DNA from: CAVWXT01 sp963759115
Lineage (GTDB): Bacteria; Planctomycetota; Planctomycetia; Pirellulales; Thermoguttaceae
Assembly (NCBI GenBank): GCA_963759115.1
Contig: CAVWXT010000005.1
Coordinates: 992,001 to 1,056,000, forward strand
Direction of reading: 5' to 3'
DNA length: 64,000 nt
Positions 28,656 through 38,100 of the stretch are shown here, piece after piece (the stretch's first letter is position 1; the number at the start of each line of letters is the position of its first letter). The notes beneath the pieces are model-generated. The model was not told the DNA's origin. It ran no database searches and saw only the letters and a list, made by a program, of their open reading frames with translations. The position numbers were made by a program, and so were the translations under genes.

Positions 28656-30657
28656 ACGAGAGGGACAACTGACGCGGCGCGATTGTTTGAAGATGGCGGC
28701 GGCGGCGCTGGCTTCCGTCCAGCAGTTTCCGGCGCTCGCGATGGCTGCCGGCCGCGAGGCCAGCATCCGCCGGCGAGTGATCGTGCTGGGCATCGACGGC
28801 ATGTCGCCCGACTTGCTCAGCGAGTACGTCGGCGCGCGGGCGGATGCCGCACTTCGCCCGGCTGATGCGGGATGGGGCCTTCAAACGGTTGGGGAGCAGC
28901 AATCCGCCCCAGAGCCCGGTGGCGTGGTCGAACTTCATCACGGGCATGAATCCCGGCGGCCACGGGATCTTCGACTTCATCCATCGCGATCCGGCCTCGA
29001 TGACGCCGTACTTGTCGACGTCGCGGGTCCTGCCGCCCAGTGCGGTGCTCTCGCTGGGGGCGTGGCGATTTCCGTTGGGCTCCGGCAGCGTGGAGTTGCT
29101 TCGCCAGGGGCCGGCCTTCTGGAAGATCCTCGCCGATGCCGGCATCCCCTGCACGATGTACCGGCTGCCGGCCAACTTCCCGCCCGTCGAGTGCGGCGCG
29201 CGGACGCTCTCCGGGCTTGGCACCCCGGACCTGCTGGGCGCTATGGCGTCTGCTCGTACGTGACCGACCTTGCGCCGCCCGATCGCGAGAAGCTGACCAG
29301 CGTCAACCTCACCGTGGTCGACATGGCCGAGCACCACTGCGAGGCGTCGCTCGTGGGGCCGGGGAACCCGTTCCGCCGTGAGAGTCCTTCGTTGGAAGTC
29401 CCGTTTTCGGTGGATCGCGATGCCGTTAATCCGGTTGCGAAGATCACCCTGCCAGACGAGGAAATCCTCTTGAAGCAAGGCGAATGGAGCGATTGGGTCC
29501 GGGTGCGGTTTCCTTTATTGCCGCACCTCAAGGACGTCCGCGGGATGTGCCGGTTCTTCCTCAAAGAGGTCCATCCCCATTTCAAGCTCTACGTGTCGCC
29601 GATCAACATCGATCCATCCGATCCGGCGCTGCCGATTTCCACGCCCGCCGATTTCTCGCAGTCGCTGGCCAATGAGTTGGGGCTCTTCTATACGCAGGGG
29701 ATTGCCCAAGACACCAAGGCCCTGTCGGCCGGCGTGTTCGATGAAAAGGACTACTTGCAGCAGGCCATGCTGGTGTTGGAGGAAAACGTCCGGGCCTACG
29801 ATTTGCTGTTGAAGCAGTTCACGCGCGGGCTGCTCTTCTTCTATTTCTCCAGCCTCGACCTGAACAGCCACATGTATTGGCGGGCGATGGACCCGCAGCA
29901 CCCGCTGTACACGCCGGAGCTGGGCACGCAATACGGCAAGACGATCGAAGACCTTTACGCGCGCATGGACGCCATTCTCGGCAAGGCGATGGAGCACACC
30001 GACGGCAATACGACGCTGTTGGTCGTTTCCGACCACGGCTTCCACCCGTTCTACCGCACTTTCAGCCAGAACACCTGGCTGCTGGAGCACGGTTTCGCCC
30101 GGCTGACCAATCCGGCGCTGCGCGGCCAAGGTGAAGCGTTCGCGGCCACCGACTGGGACCGCACCTCGGCCTATGGCCTGGGAATCAACGGCCTGTATCT
30201 GAACCTTGAAGGCCGCGAAAGGAATGGAATTGTCCGCCGCGGCCGCGAGGAAGATCGGCTGCTCGACGACCTCGTCAAGAAGCTCGAAGCCACGAAGGAT
30301 CCGGATACCGACCGGGCGGTGTTCCATCGCGTCTACAAGGCGAAGGACGTCTATCGCGGCTCGTGCGCCGCCAATGCGCCGGACCTGATCTTGGGTTTCA
30401 ACTCGGGCTTTCGCGCATCGTGGAAGACGGTCCTGGGAGGATACGAGGACCAGGTGGTCGCCAACAACGACGACAAGTGGAGCGGCGACCATTGCATGGA
30501 CTTCAGCGGAGTGCCCGGCGTGCTGTTGGCCAATCGGCCGATCACGAGCGAGACGCCGTCGTTGACGGATCTGGCCCCGACGATCCTGGCCGAGTTCGGC
30601 ATGACGCCGCCGCCGGAAACCGAGGGCCGAGTCGTCCTTGAGCCCCGCGCCGGCTGA
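28648..30657 (+). CDS. Tat-exported type I phosphodiesterase-like protein (two frameshifts)
   Basis: About 668 residues; frames change near 28850 and 29245. The Tat signal LTRRDCLKMAAAALASVQQF follows the start (ATG 28648, or 28639 three codons earlier; AGGATGGAG favours 28648). Catalytic motifs are VIVLGIDGMSPDLL, PQSPVAWSNFITGMNPGGHG, FYFSSLDLNSHMYW, VVSDHGFHPF and WSGDHCMDFSG. It is a paralogue of the gene before it, but exported by Tat rather than held by two membrane helices, so the pair may act on both faces of one membrane or in sequence. Substrate unknown; a phosphorylated glycan or lipid head group is inference. Confidence 0.8.
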   Translation: MSRREGQLTRRDCLKMAAAALASVQQFPALAMAAGREASIRRRVIVLGIDGMSPDLLSEYVGARADAALRPADAGWGLQTVGEQQSAPEPGGVVELHHGHESRRPRDLRLHPSRSGLDDAVLVDVAGPAAQCGALAGGVAISVGLRQRGVASPGAGLLEDPRRCRHPLHDVPAAGQLPARRVRRADALRAWHPGPAGRYGVCSYVTDLAPPDREKLTSVNLTVVDMAEHHCEASLVGPGNPFRRESPSLEVPFSVDRDAVNPVAKITLPDEEILLKQGEWSDWVRVRFPLLPHLKDVRGMCRFFLKEVHPHFKLYVSPINIDPSDPALPISTPADFSQSLANELGLFYTQGIAQDTKALSAGVFDEKDYLQQAMLVLEENVRAYDLLLKQFTRGLLFFYFSSLDLNSHMYWRAMDPQHPLYTPELGTQYGKTIEDLYARMDAILGKAMEHTDGNTTLLVVSDHGFHPFYRTFSQNTWLLEHGFARLTNPALRGQGEAFAATDWDRTSAYGLGINGLYLNLEGRERNGIVRRGREEDRLLDDLVKKLEATKDPDTDRAVFHRVYKAKDVYRGSCAANAPDLILGFNSGFRASWKTVLGGYEDQVVANNDDKWSGDHCMDFSGVPGVLLANRPITSETPSLTDLAPTILAEFGMTPPPETEGRVVLEPRAG

Positions 30658-30744
30658 CGGGGGCCTCGCCGGCAATGGCCGGCGGAGGTACGATGGAGAG
30701 GAAAGGGAAGAGACAGCCGCAACGGCTTCAGAAGAGTGAAACCT

Positions 30745-30939
30745 ATGGCATCCGTCAAAATCAAAATCGATAAACAACTCTACGAGAACCTCGCCAAGTG
30801 CGCCGAGATGGTCGGCTATTCGTCGGTGGACGAGTTGATCACCCACGTACTGGAAAAGGAGGTCGATCGGCTGGCCGGCGAGAAGGCCGACCTGGAAACC
30901 ACGAAAGAACGGCTGAAGGGCCTGGGATACCTCGCCTGA
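30745..30939 (+). CDS. Small ribbon-helix-helix-like protein
   Basis: A 64-residue protein. VKIKIDKQLYENLAKCAEMV followed by GYSSVDELITHVLEKEVDRL has the strand-helix-turn-helix pattern of CopG/Arc-type DNA-binding proteins. The tail ETTKERLKGLGYLA ends in the same G-L-G-Y motif as the two sulfatase-like enzymes upstream. It could be a local regulator, or an accessory that presents the same C-terminal peptide. The membrane-protein gene begins three bases after its stop, so it belongs to the operon. Confidence 0.7.
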   Translation: MASVKIKIDKQLYENLAKCAEMVGYSSVDELITHVLEKEVDRLAGEKADLETTKERLKGLGYLA

Positions 30940-30942
30940 ACC

Positions 30943-31761
30943 ATGGACCTCTTCAACCGGATCATCACGGCCCTATTCGATGTCCTGCTGTATCCCTTTG
31001 GGACTTTGGAGCCCGTTTGGGGATTGGTGCTCGTATCGGTCGTGACTGGCGCCGCGATGGTTTGGATTTTCGGCCGGATATCCAACCAGCAGCGCGTCCG
31101 CACGCTCAAGGCCGCGATGAAAGGCCATCTGCTGGAGGTGTGGATCTTTCGCGAACAGTTGCGCAACGTGCTCAAGGCCGAAGGGCGGGTGCTGCGGGAC
31201 ACCGGCAAGTACCTCCTCTGCTCGTTGCCCGCGTTCGTCGTGCTCATGATCCCCGTCGTGGTGATCATGATCCACTTGCAGGCCAGGTATGGTTGCCGTC
31301 CCCTGCTCGCGGGCGAGCACGCCCTGGTGAAAGTCTTCCTCGCCGAACCCTTTGCCGAGAACTCGGCCGACGTGAAGCTCCAGGTCCCCGAGGGGTTGGT
31401 GTTGGAAACGCCCGCGCTAAGAATCCCGCGCTGCCGGGAAGTTGATTTCCGCGTCGGCGCCGCGAGGCCGGGCCGGTATCAACTCGACGTGGAAGTGCCC
31501 GGCGAGACCGTCACGAAGTCGGTCGAGGTTGGCCCATCATGTGGACCGCTCTCGTCGCTACGCAGCAACCGGCCGTTCGACCGGCTCCTCAATCCCGCCG
31601 AGGCCGGGCTGCCCAGCGGGCCCATCGCCGCTGTGGAGATCGCGTATCCTTCGGAAACCGTCTCCCTGGGCGGTTTCCGGTGCCATTGGCTCTGGCCCTT
31701 CCTGATCCTTTCGCTCGCCGCAGGCTACGCCCTGAAGGGCGTTTTCCGCGTAGAACTATGA
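30943..31761 (+). CDS. Membrane protein, possible DUF106/YidC-like topology
   Basis: A 272-residue protein. Helix 1 is about residues 25-46 (PVWGLVLVSVVTGAAMVWIFG), then a long basic amphipathic stretch (RISNQQRVRTLKAAMKGHLL), helix 2 about 92-114 (LLCSLPAFVVLMIPVVVIMI), an exported beta-rich domain, and helix 3 near 245-263 (LWPFLILSLAAGYALKG). A helix followed by a charged cytoplasmic hairpin and a second helix recalls the DUF106/EMC3/YidC insertase group, but I cannot confirm it. Its gene follows the ribbon-helix-helix gene directly, so it may help place or fold the exported hydrolases of the cluster. Confidence 0.6.
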   Translation: MDLFNRIITALFDVLLYPFGTLEPVWGLVLVSVVTGAAMVWIFGRISNQQRVRTLKAAMKGHLLEVWIFREQLRNVLKAEGRVLRDTGKYLLCSLPAFVVLMIPVVVIMIHLQARYGCRPLLAGEHALVKVFLAEPFAENSADVKLQVPEGLVLETPALRIPRCREVDFRVGAARPGRYQLDVEVPGETVTKSVEVGPSCGPLSSLRSNRPFDRLLNPAEAGLPSGPIAAVEIAYPSETVSLGGFRCHWLWPFLILSLAAGYALKGVFRVEL

Positions 31762-31808
31762 CGTGCGCGTTGTAGGACGGATTGGGAAATCCGTCCTGCC
31801 GCCGGCAC

Positions 31809-32387
31809 TCAGCGAGCCAGCCGAGTCCGATACAGGTTCCGGTCGACGACTCCAGCCATCTTGGCCACGTCCAACCCGTCGAGAAATTGGCTTACCTTCT
31901 CTACTTGCGGCGCGGGCTGCCGGATCAAGGCGTTGTAGTCGATCTCCAGCAGGCCGAAGTGCCCGCGGTGACGCCGCAGATACCGCAGAACGTCGTCGAC
32001 CTGCGTTTGGTAGATCGATTTCAGGCGATGCTTCGGCAAGTCGTCGCTCCTCTTTCCAAGCCGCTCGATCATCGTGTTTTGCGACTCAATGATCTCTTCG
32101 ATGTCCCGCTGCATGAACACGACACGATACGAGTAGGTCAGGGGCAAGTCGAGAAGCAGCAGGTGCACCATCTTGACGGACTTGCCGATCGCTCCCGCCA
32201 GCCACGACGGGGCCTGCCTGGTATTCTTGACCGGCTCATACTCGTAGTAACCCAACGGATTGCTCGGGTCGGCTGCGCGAACGTGATCGGTCAAGGCCGG
32301 CAGTCCGCCTTCGTCGAGCATCCGCATCATCATGGAAGTGCCGCTGCGCGGCAATCCCGACACAATGGTAAGATACTCGCGTTCCAC
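31809..32387 (-). CDS. Sulfotransferase-family protein
   Basis: A 192-residue protein that should transfer sulfate from PAPS to an acceptor. The 5'-phosphosulfate loop is IVSGLPRSGTSMMMRM at the very N-terminus; a later RVVFMQRDIEEIIESQNTMI resembles the 3'-phosphate-binding region. A GTG start at 32387 is preferred because GGGAG stands six bases upstream; the ATG at 32447 would add 20 residues without homology. It converges on the hydrolase operon. Its position beside two sulfatase-like genes suggests sulfated glycans or lipids in this organism, which is inference. Confidence 0.8.
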   Translation of the reverse strand: MEREYLTIVSGLPRSGTSMMMRMLDEGGLPALTDHVRAADPSNPLGYYEYEPVKNTRQAPSWLAGAIGKSVKMVHLLLLDLPLTYSYRVVFMQRDIEEIIESQNTMIERLGKRSDDLPKHRLKSIYQTQVDDVLRYLRRHRGHFGLLEIDYNALIRQPAPQVEKVSQFLDGLDVAKMAGVVDRNLYRTRLAR

Positions 32388-32511
32388 AGATGGCTCCCTT
32401 GGCTCCCTGTTCAGAGGACTTCGAATGATTATACTTGCGTCATGCACTGCCGTAAATCCGACGCAACGGCGCCGCTAAGGATCGGCCGACCAATTGGTTC
32501 CGCATTTCCCG

Positions 32512-32566
32512 CGTACTCCTCTCGCTCCGCGAGAGGGAAAACGTCACGCGAAGCGTGACGAGTACG
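32512..32566 (+). repeat. Cruciform-type repeat (CGTACTC ... GAGTACG)
   Basis: The outer arms CGTACTC and GAGTACG enclose two small hairpins, CTCTCGCTCCGCGAGAG and CGTCACGCGAAGCGTGACG. The unit lies in the divergent gap between the sulfotransferase and URO-D-like genes, just before the latter. Confidence 0.75.
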
Positions 32567-32606
32567 GAAGTCATTTTTCGGCCAATCCTAATATCGGATT
32601 CTCACC

Positions 32607-33681
32607 ATGAAGACAGACGGGCAGCTTTCCGAAAGCATCGAGCGGTTCCGCACGGTGTTCTGGGAGAAACGCTCGGCGGGGCGCCCGCCCGTGGGAGTTG
32701 TCAACCGCGACATCTTCCTGCCGATCAAGTACCTTCTGCGCCTTGCCCTCGACGGCGGAGGTTCGGCCGGAAGACGTCGGCCCGCAGACGGTGATGACCG
32801 ATTACGAATTCGGCTTTGCGCAGGCGGCGGTTTCCTGCGACGATTTCATCCCGTTCTCGGCGCCGTGGCGGGGAATTCCGTGGTTGGAGGCGTGCTGCGG
32901 CTGCCCGGTGCGTTACTCGTCCGGGTCCCTGGCCCCCGTGCATTTCGTCGCCGCCGGTTCCAGCCTGGCCGACGCGCCGATTCCCGCCGACAACGGCTGG
33001 TTCGACCGCTTGAAGAAATGCACTCAAGAATTGGCCGCGGCGGCGCCGGCCGACTGCTGGGTCAGCCCTTCGATCCTCCGCGGCCCATCGGACGTCATCG
33101 CCGCCATGCGCGGCCAAAGCGATTTCTTCTGCGACCTGTGCGACCATCCTCGCCTGATCGGCGAGGTCGCGGGCCGGGTCAACCGACTGTTGATCGACGC
33201 TTTGGAGATGCACTTCGCCAGCGTCTCACCGAAACGGGGCGGCTACGGCCATATCTTCGGCTACTGGGCGCCGGGGAAGACGGTGGTCCTTCAGGAAGAC
33301 GTGATGGGATTGTGCTCGCCTGCCACGTACCGCGACATCTTCCTGGAGCACAATGCCCGGGTCGTGCAAACGCTGGGCGATCACGTCCTGTTTCATCTCC
33401 ACTCCATCGCCTGCCGGCATTACCGTCACGTGTTGGGTATCCCCGGTCTCGCCGGGTTGGAGATCACCGTGGAATCCAAGGGGCCCTCGCTCCTGGAGAT
33501 GGTTCCTCTGTTCCAGGAAGTCCTGGAGGAATCGCGGCTGATTCTGTTCGTAGACCACGGTTTCGAGCAAGTGCCCGAGGCACTCCGCCGCTTGCCCTCG
33601 GAGGGTCTGTACGTGATCCTTCCCGACGATGTCCTATCGTCGGACGGGCAATTCCGGCAATTTGTTGCTGCCAATTGGTAG
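32607..33681 (+). CDS. Uroporphyrinogen-decarboxylase-like protein (one frameshift)
   Basis: About 358 residues. The first segment (MKTDGQLSESIERFRTVFWE ... PVGVVNRDIFLPIKYLLRL) and the second (AEVRPEDVGPQTVMTDYEFG to the stop) join by a small indel near 32750. HLHSIACRHYRHVLGIPGLA followed by EITVESKGPSLLEMV fits the URO-D superfamily of barrel enzymes. Planctomycetes have many such proteins that are not hemE but methyltransferase-like enzymes or unknowns. No corrinoid protein or heme gene is adjacent. The family is fairly sure, the reaction is not. Confidence 0.68.
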
Positions 33682-33799
33682 CCGCTGGAGACTGGCCATC
33701 GGCTGCGAGGCGATGGCGATGCGGCAGGCAGAAGGCCGCCTAAGGCACGTGCAAACATGCGCCCTACTCGGCCATTACGCAAGAGAGACGGACTGACCG

Positions 33800-34708
33800 C
33801 TATCGCGGCTTGGTGTGGCCGTTGCCGCCGTGATGAAGTTGACTCGGACGATTGCGGTCGCCTTGAGGATTGCCGTTACCTTCGACCGAGGCTCGGGCGG
33901 CATCCACCAGGATGCTCGTCGGACTGGCCGCGGCATGACTCGCGCCATTGGCGCCGTTGGCGGATGTTCCCTCCGTCGCCATGGGAAGCGTCACGGCCCT
34001 GCCGAGGCGAAATATCGCCATCAGCCAGCGCTCGGGCACTCTAATCATCCGCAAGAAGGTACACGCAAGGATGCGAAGATCCAACAACAGTCCGGCATGC
34101 TCAATGTACTCGCGGTCGAGCACGAGTTTGCGGCGGACGCTGGTGAGATCGCTGTCGGGCGGGAGGTTGAGCTGGGCCAGGCCCGTGACGCCCGGCGGCA
34201 CGCCGAGCCGGCTCCAATAGCCGGGGATCGCTTCGGTCAACACGTGAACGAACTCCGGCCGCTCGGGACGCGGGCCCACCAACGACATCTCGCCCTTGAG
34301 AATGTTGATCAACTGCGGCAATTCATCCAGATGGACGTGTCGCAGCACACTTCCCACGCGCGTGACGCGCGGATCACGGGCCTGCGTGGTCCACACGGGG
34401 CCGCTGGCGGCCTCGGCGTCGAGCCGCATGGTCCGAATCTTGTACATCAGGAACCTCCGGCCGTGCAATCCCAGGCGAGCCTGGCGGAATATGCCCGGCC
34501 CCCGCGAAGTCAGACGGACCAGCAGCATCAGGAAGCCGATGATCGGCAAGCCGGGCAGCAGCAGCAGGGCGGCCAGCGCTCGGTCGAGAATCACCTTCCG
34601 GCGACAGTACGCGGAAGGGCGCAGAGCATCGGCCGCCTCGGCGCGCCCAGCGGGATCGGCGGCGACGCGGCGTCTTCGCGAGAGAATGTCGCTTCCTGTG
34701 GCAGACAT
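33800..34708 (-). CDS. Bacterial sugar transferase (polyprenyl-phosphate sugar-phosphate transferase)
   Basis: A 302-residue initiating enzyme of exopolysaccharide synthesis that puts the first sugar-1-phosphate on undecaprenyl phosphate. Motifs in order are RKVILDRALAALLLLPGLP with the membrane helix, KIRTMR, the catalytic-loop HLDELPQLINILKGEMSLVG and PRPERPEF, and PGVTGLAQLN. It is the short PglC-like core without the N-terminal four-helix part of WbaP. The last 60 residues (NGANGASHAAASPTSILV ... HHGGNGHTKPR) are low-complexity and unusual. It lies downstream of the TPR, Wzz/kinase and exosortase genes on the same strand, but a 402-base gap suggests its own promoter. Confidence 0.9.
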   Translation of the reverse strand: MSATGSDILSRRRRVAADPAGRAEAADALRPSAYCRRKVILDRALAALLLLPGLPIIGFLMLLVRLTSRGPGIFRQARLGLHGRRFLMYKIRTMRLDAEAASGPVWTTQARDPRVTRVGSVLRHVHLDELPQLINILKGEMSLVGPRPERPEFVHVLTEAIPGYWSRLGVPPGVTGLAQLNLPPDSDLTSVRRKLVLDREYIEHAGLLLDLRILACTFLRMIRVPERWLMAIFRLGRAVTLPMATEGTSANGANGASHAAASPTSILVDAARASVEGNGNPQGDRNRPSQLHHGGNGHTKPR

Positions 34709-34971
34709 GGTGATTCTCCTAGCTGAGTGAATCTAGCGAACAATCCATACGGTCCATCGGGTGCGAATCATTTCGGCGAAGGTTCGACCAAGTAGCTCCA
34801 ATCCCCCCGCCACGGCACGACCTCTTGGAGAAAGCTTTAGGCACGGTTCCCATTCCATTCCGGCGTTCGAGACAGCGTTCGAGTTGGCGATCTATAGTAA
34901 TCTGAGGGTGCTAGTCGATAATTAGACAGCGGTTAAGAACGCGTAAGCGGCAAGTATCTCGCGGCTCGCTC

Positions 34972-35102
34972 TAGTGCCCCGACCGACCTGACTTGACGGG
35001 TGCCACGGGCTGCTTGTCAGCCCGTGATGCCGCCGATTCCTGCACTGGCCGGCAAGCGGCCAGTGGCACCCAAGCTGTCAACACAGCACGGTTGGGGCAC
35101 TA
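34972..35102 (+). mobile_element. MITE-like repeat, copy 1 (131 bp)
   Basis: The ends are inverted, TAGTGCCCC and GGGGCACTA, and the inside holds nested hairpins (CACGGGCT/AGCCCGTG and CACTGGCCGGCAAGCGGCCAGTG). A second copy of the same length, in the opposite orientation, is at 57830-57960. There is no coding capacity. It lies nine bases past the 3' end of the TPR gene and could serve as its terminator. The rest of the gap (34709-34971) shows no gene; it is presumably the leader of the sugar transferase. Confidence 0.8.
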
Positions 35103-35110
35103 GGCGGCGC

Positions 35111-38100
35111 CTACGGGCTGAACTTCTTCTCCAGATCCGCCAACAATTTCTGGTCCTTCGGCGTCAGCACCTGACGCGTCAGGTCGCCCTTGCGGGCGGT
35201 CGACAGGGCGGCGCGGGCCTTCTCGGCTTCGCCGGCTTGGTCGTACGCGACCGCGAGGTGAAAATAGAAACGCGGGTCCGACCCCGCCCCGGTCGTCGCC
35301 TCCTGCAGCAAGGGCACGGCCTCCTCCGGCTTGCCCTCGAACACGAGGATCATTCCCTTGGTGTCCAGTAATCCCGGCTGCGGTCCGACGATTTGGATCG
35401 CACGCTCGATGTGTTTCAGGGCCTCTTGCCGCTGGGCGGGTTGCTTTGCCTCGGCCAATATGGTGGCCAAATTGTTCAAGGCGGCAACATTCATCGGTTT
35501 CAGCGTCAAGACCTGTCGATACAGTCCAGCCGCGTCGTCGATCCGTTGTTGGATGACCCGCACATTTGCCACGGCCGATAACAGATTCGCGTCGTCTTTG
35601 TGATCCGTGACCGCCTTTGCCAACGTCGCCTCGGCAAGTTGAAAGTCATCCGCCGTGGATTTGCCCGCCACGAGTACGCCAGCCAGGGTCATGGCCGGCC
35701 GCGCCGAGTTGTCGGACTGCGCCGCTTTTTGGCATAGCTCGATGGCTTCCCTCGTCCGCCCCTGCTGCGCCAGCGCGTTGGCCAAAGGTTCGTAGCGTTC
35801 CGGCGCAACTTCCACCAGCCGGCGATACCAGCGCTCCGCCTCTTGCTGCTGCCCGACGGCCGAATAGAGGTTGCCCACTCTAAGCACCAGTGCCGCCTCC
35901 TGTAGTTTGTCGTCCGCCGGCTGTTTCAACAGCTTTGCGGCCAGGGCTTCCACCAGGGGCTCGATCTGCCCGTCCTTTGCCGTGCCGTGGAGCCAGCGTG
36001 CCCGCAACGCCGCCACGCCCAGGTCGTCGGGCGCGAGCGACTCCAGCCGTTTGAGCCACGGGTCGGCTTCGTCGCAGCGATCGTGGCGGAGCAGCCATTC
36101 GACGTACGCGGCCACCTGCGGGGCGGTTGGATTCACGCGCGACAGCAGCTTCAGATACTGTTGGCGGGCCGGCTCCACTTTGCCGTCGATTTCATAGAGT
36201 TGGGCCAAACGCAGACGATCGGACGCCTCGACCTTGTTCGGGTCGACGACCAACTCTTCAAAGATCCGCGTTGCCTGATCGACGTTTTCCTTGCCGCCGC
36301 GCCGGGCCAGCAACAACGCGTCCATGCGCCGGTCCGCATCGGGATTTGTGCGATCTGCGGCCGCCTGCTCCACCAGACGCCTCGCTTCCTTCCACTGCTC
36401 CTCCCCACCGCGTTCCAGCAGCAACGCGGCCAGCATCCGCCGCGCGTCGCCGGAATCCGGCTTTCGCTGGAGCACGCCGCGGAGCAACTGCTCGGGCTCG
36501 GACGTGTCGGTGCCGGTCCGCAGCAGGTACGTGGCGAGCCGGACTTGCGCCGCCCCATCGTCGGGTGCCAGCTTCGCCGCTTGCCGGTAGTTGATCTTGG
36601 CTTGTTCCTGGTCGCCCAACAACTCATATCCTTGCGCCAGGATCGACGCCCGCTCGCTCTCGGTGAGCTTTTCGTTCTTGGCAACCTCTTGAAGCGTTTC
36701 GCGGGCACGGTCCGACTGCTTGCTGCGGGCGTAGAAGCCAAATAACCCACCCAGCGTGCGTACGTCGGTGGGCGCTAACTCGACCGCTCTCTTCAGCGAG
36801 GTTTCGGCCTCCGCCGTCTTCCCGCCGGCCAGCAACACTTGGCCCAGCCAAAGGTGGGCGATGGGATCCTGTGGCCGCCGCTCGACCGCACGACGAGCCG
36901 CCTCCACGGCACGATCCGGTTGCCCGCGCTGGGCGGCCACTCGGATCTCCAACGAGGACAGCGTCTCCGAGCCCGCAATCTGATCCTGCATCAACCGCAG
37001 GTAATGGTCGGCTTCGGCGGGGCGGTCCAACTGCATCAGCAGAGACACGAGCCGCTCATAGGTCGCCGACTGTTGCTCTCCCAAACGGATCGCTTCCCGA
37101 TAGGCTGCCGCCGCCTCGACGAACTTACCTCGGCTCTCTGACAGTCGAGCTTGAAGGACGTAGGCCTTGGGCCATGCCGGACGCAGCTTCTGCACATTCG
37201 CCTGCAACTCGGATGCCCTGGTGCGCTTCGCGTCCGCGGCCTTCGTGTCCTCCGCTCCGCTTGCCTCGGCCACGAGGCGAAGAGCTTCGTAATACTGCGA
37301 GAAGAGCCCTTCCGGGCCTTCGAGCTTGCGGAGTTCCTTTTCCCACTGCTCGGCCTCCGCGTACGTTCCCGTTTGGAGGGCCAGGTCCGCAAGCTGTGTC
37401 ACCAACGCCAGATTGTCCGGCTCCATGTCGTGAAGCGTGCGCAGTTGTTCCCGCGCCTGATCGATTTGGCCTTCGCGGATGGCGATTTGCACGAGTTCGC
37501 GCCGCAGGGCAGGACGCATTTCGGCGGGCAAAGTCTCCAAACCCGCCGCCAGCGTCTTCTTTGCCTGATCGTACTGTTTGCGGCCGGCATCAAGCTCGGC
37601 CCTCGACAGGCAGGCCACCCCCGCCTGGTCCTTCAACTTCCCCAAGTGTTCCAAAGCGCGGTCGGCGTCGGCCGGTTGCTCAAGGCGCTCATAGAACGGA
37701 ACCAGTGCCTGCCAAAGGCCCGCGGCATCGGGGTTGTCTTCCGCTGCCGTTCGCACGAGCGCAAGCGCGTCGCGAACCGCCTGATCTGTATCCCCTTGCT
37801 CCTCGCCGCGGACCAGCGTGTAGTTGGCTTCAAGCAACTTGAGTTGCCACGGATTGGCAAGCGGTCGCTTGTCGTCCGGTTTCTTCGCCTCGGCCAGCGC
37901 CTTATCGAACGAATCCCACTTTCGTTCCTCCTTCGGCAAGCGCATCAGCCGTTGAAACTCCACCTGGGCCAGGGCGAGCCAGGTCTCCGGCGCGGCCTCG
38001 ATGTCCAAGGCTTGCTTGTAGAACGCGGCTGCGCGATCGGGCCGTCCGGCCATGTTCCAAGCGCCGGCGGCCTGCGCTCGCAGCCGCCCGCTTGTCGGCG

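Noticed and set aside
27373..29478. 701-codon minus-strand frame
   Set aside because: It lies opposite the two phosphodiesterase-like genes, whose motifs are plain. Arg/Pro/His-rich shadow composition.
34982..35101. Small frames inside the 131-bp repeats at 35.0 and 57.9 kb
   Set aside because: The similar peptides from both copies come from repeat DNA conservation; hairpins dominate and no start signal is present.
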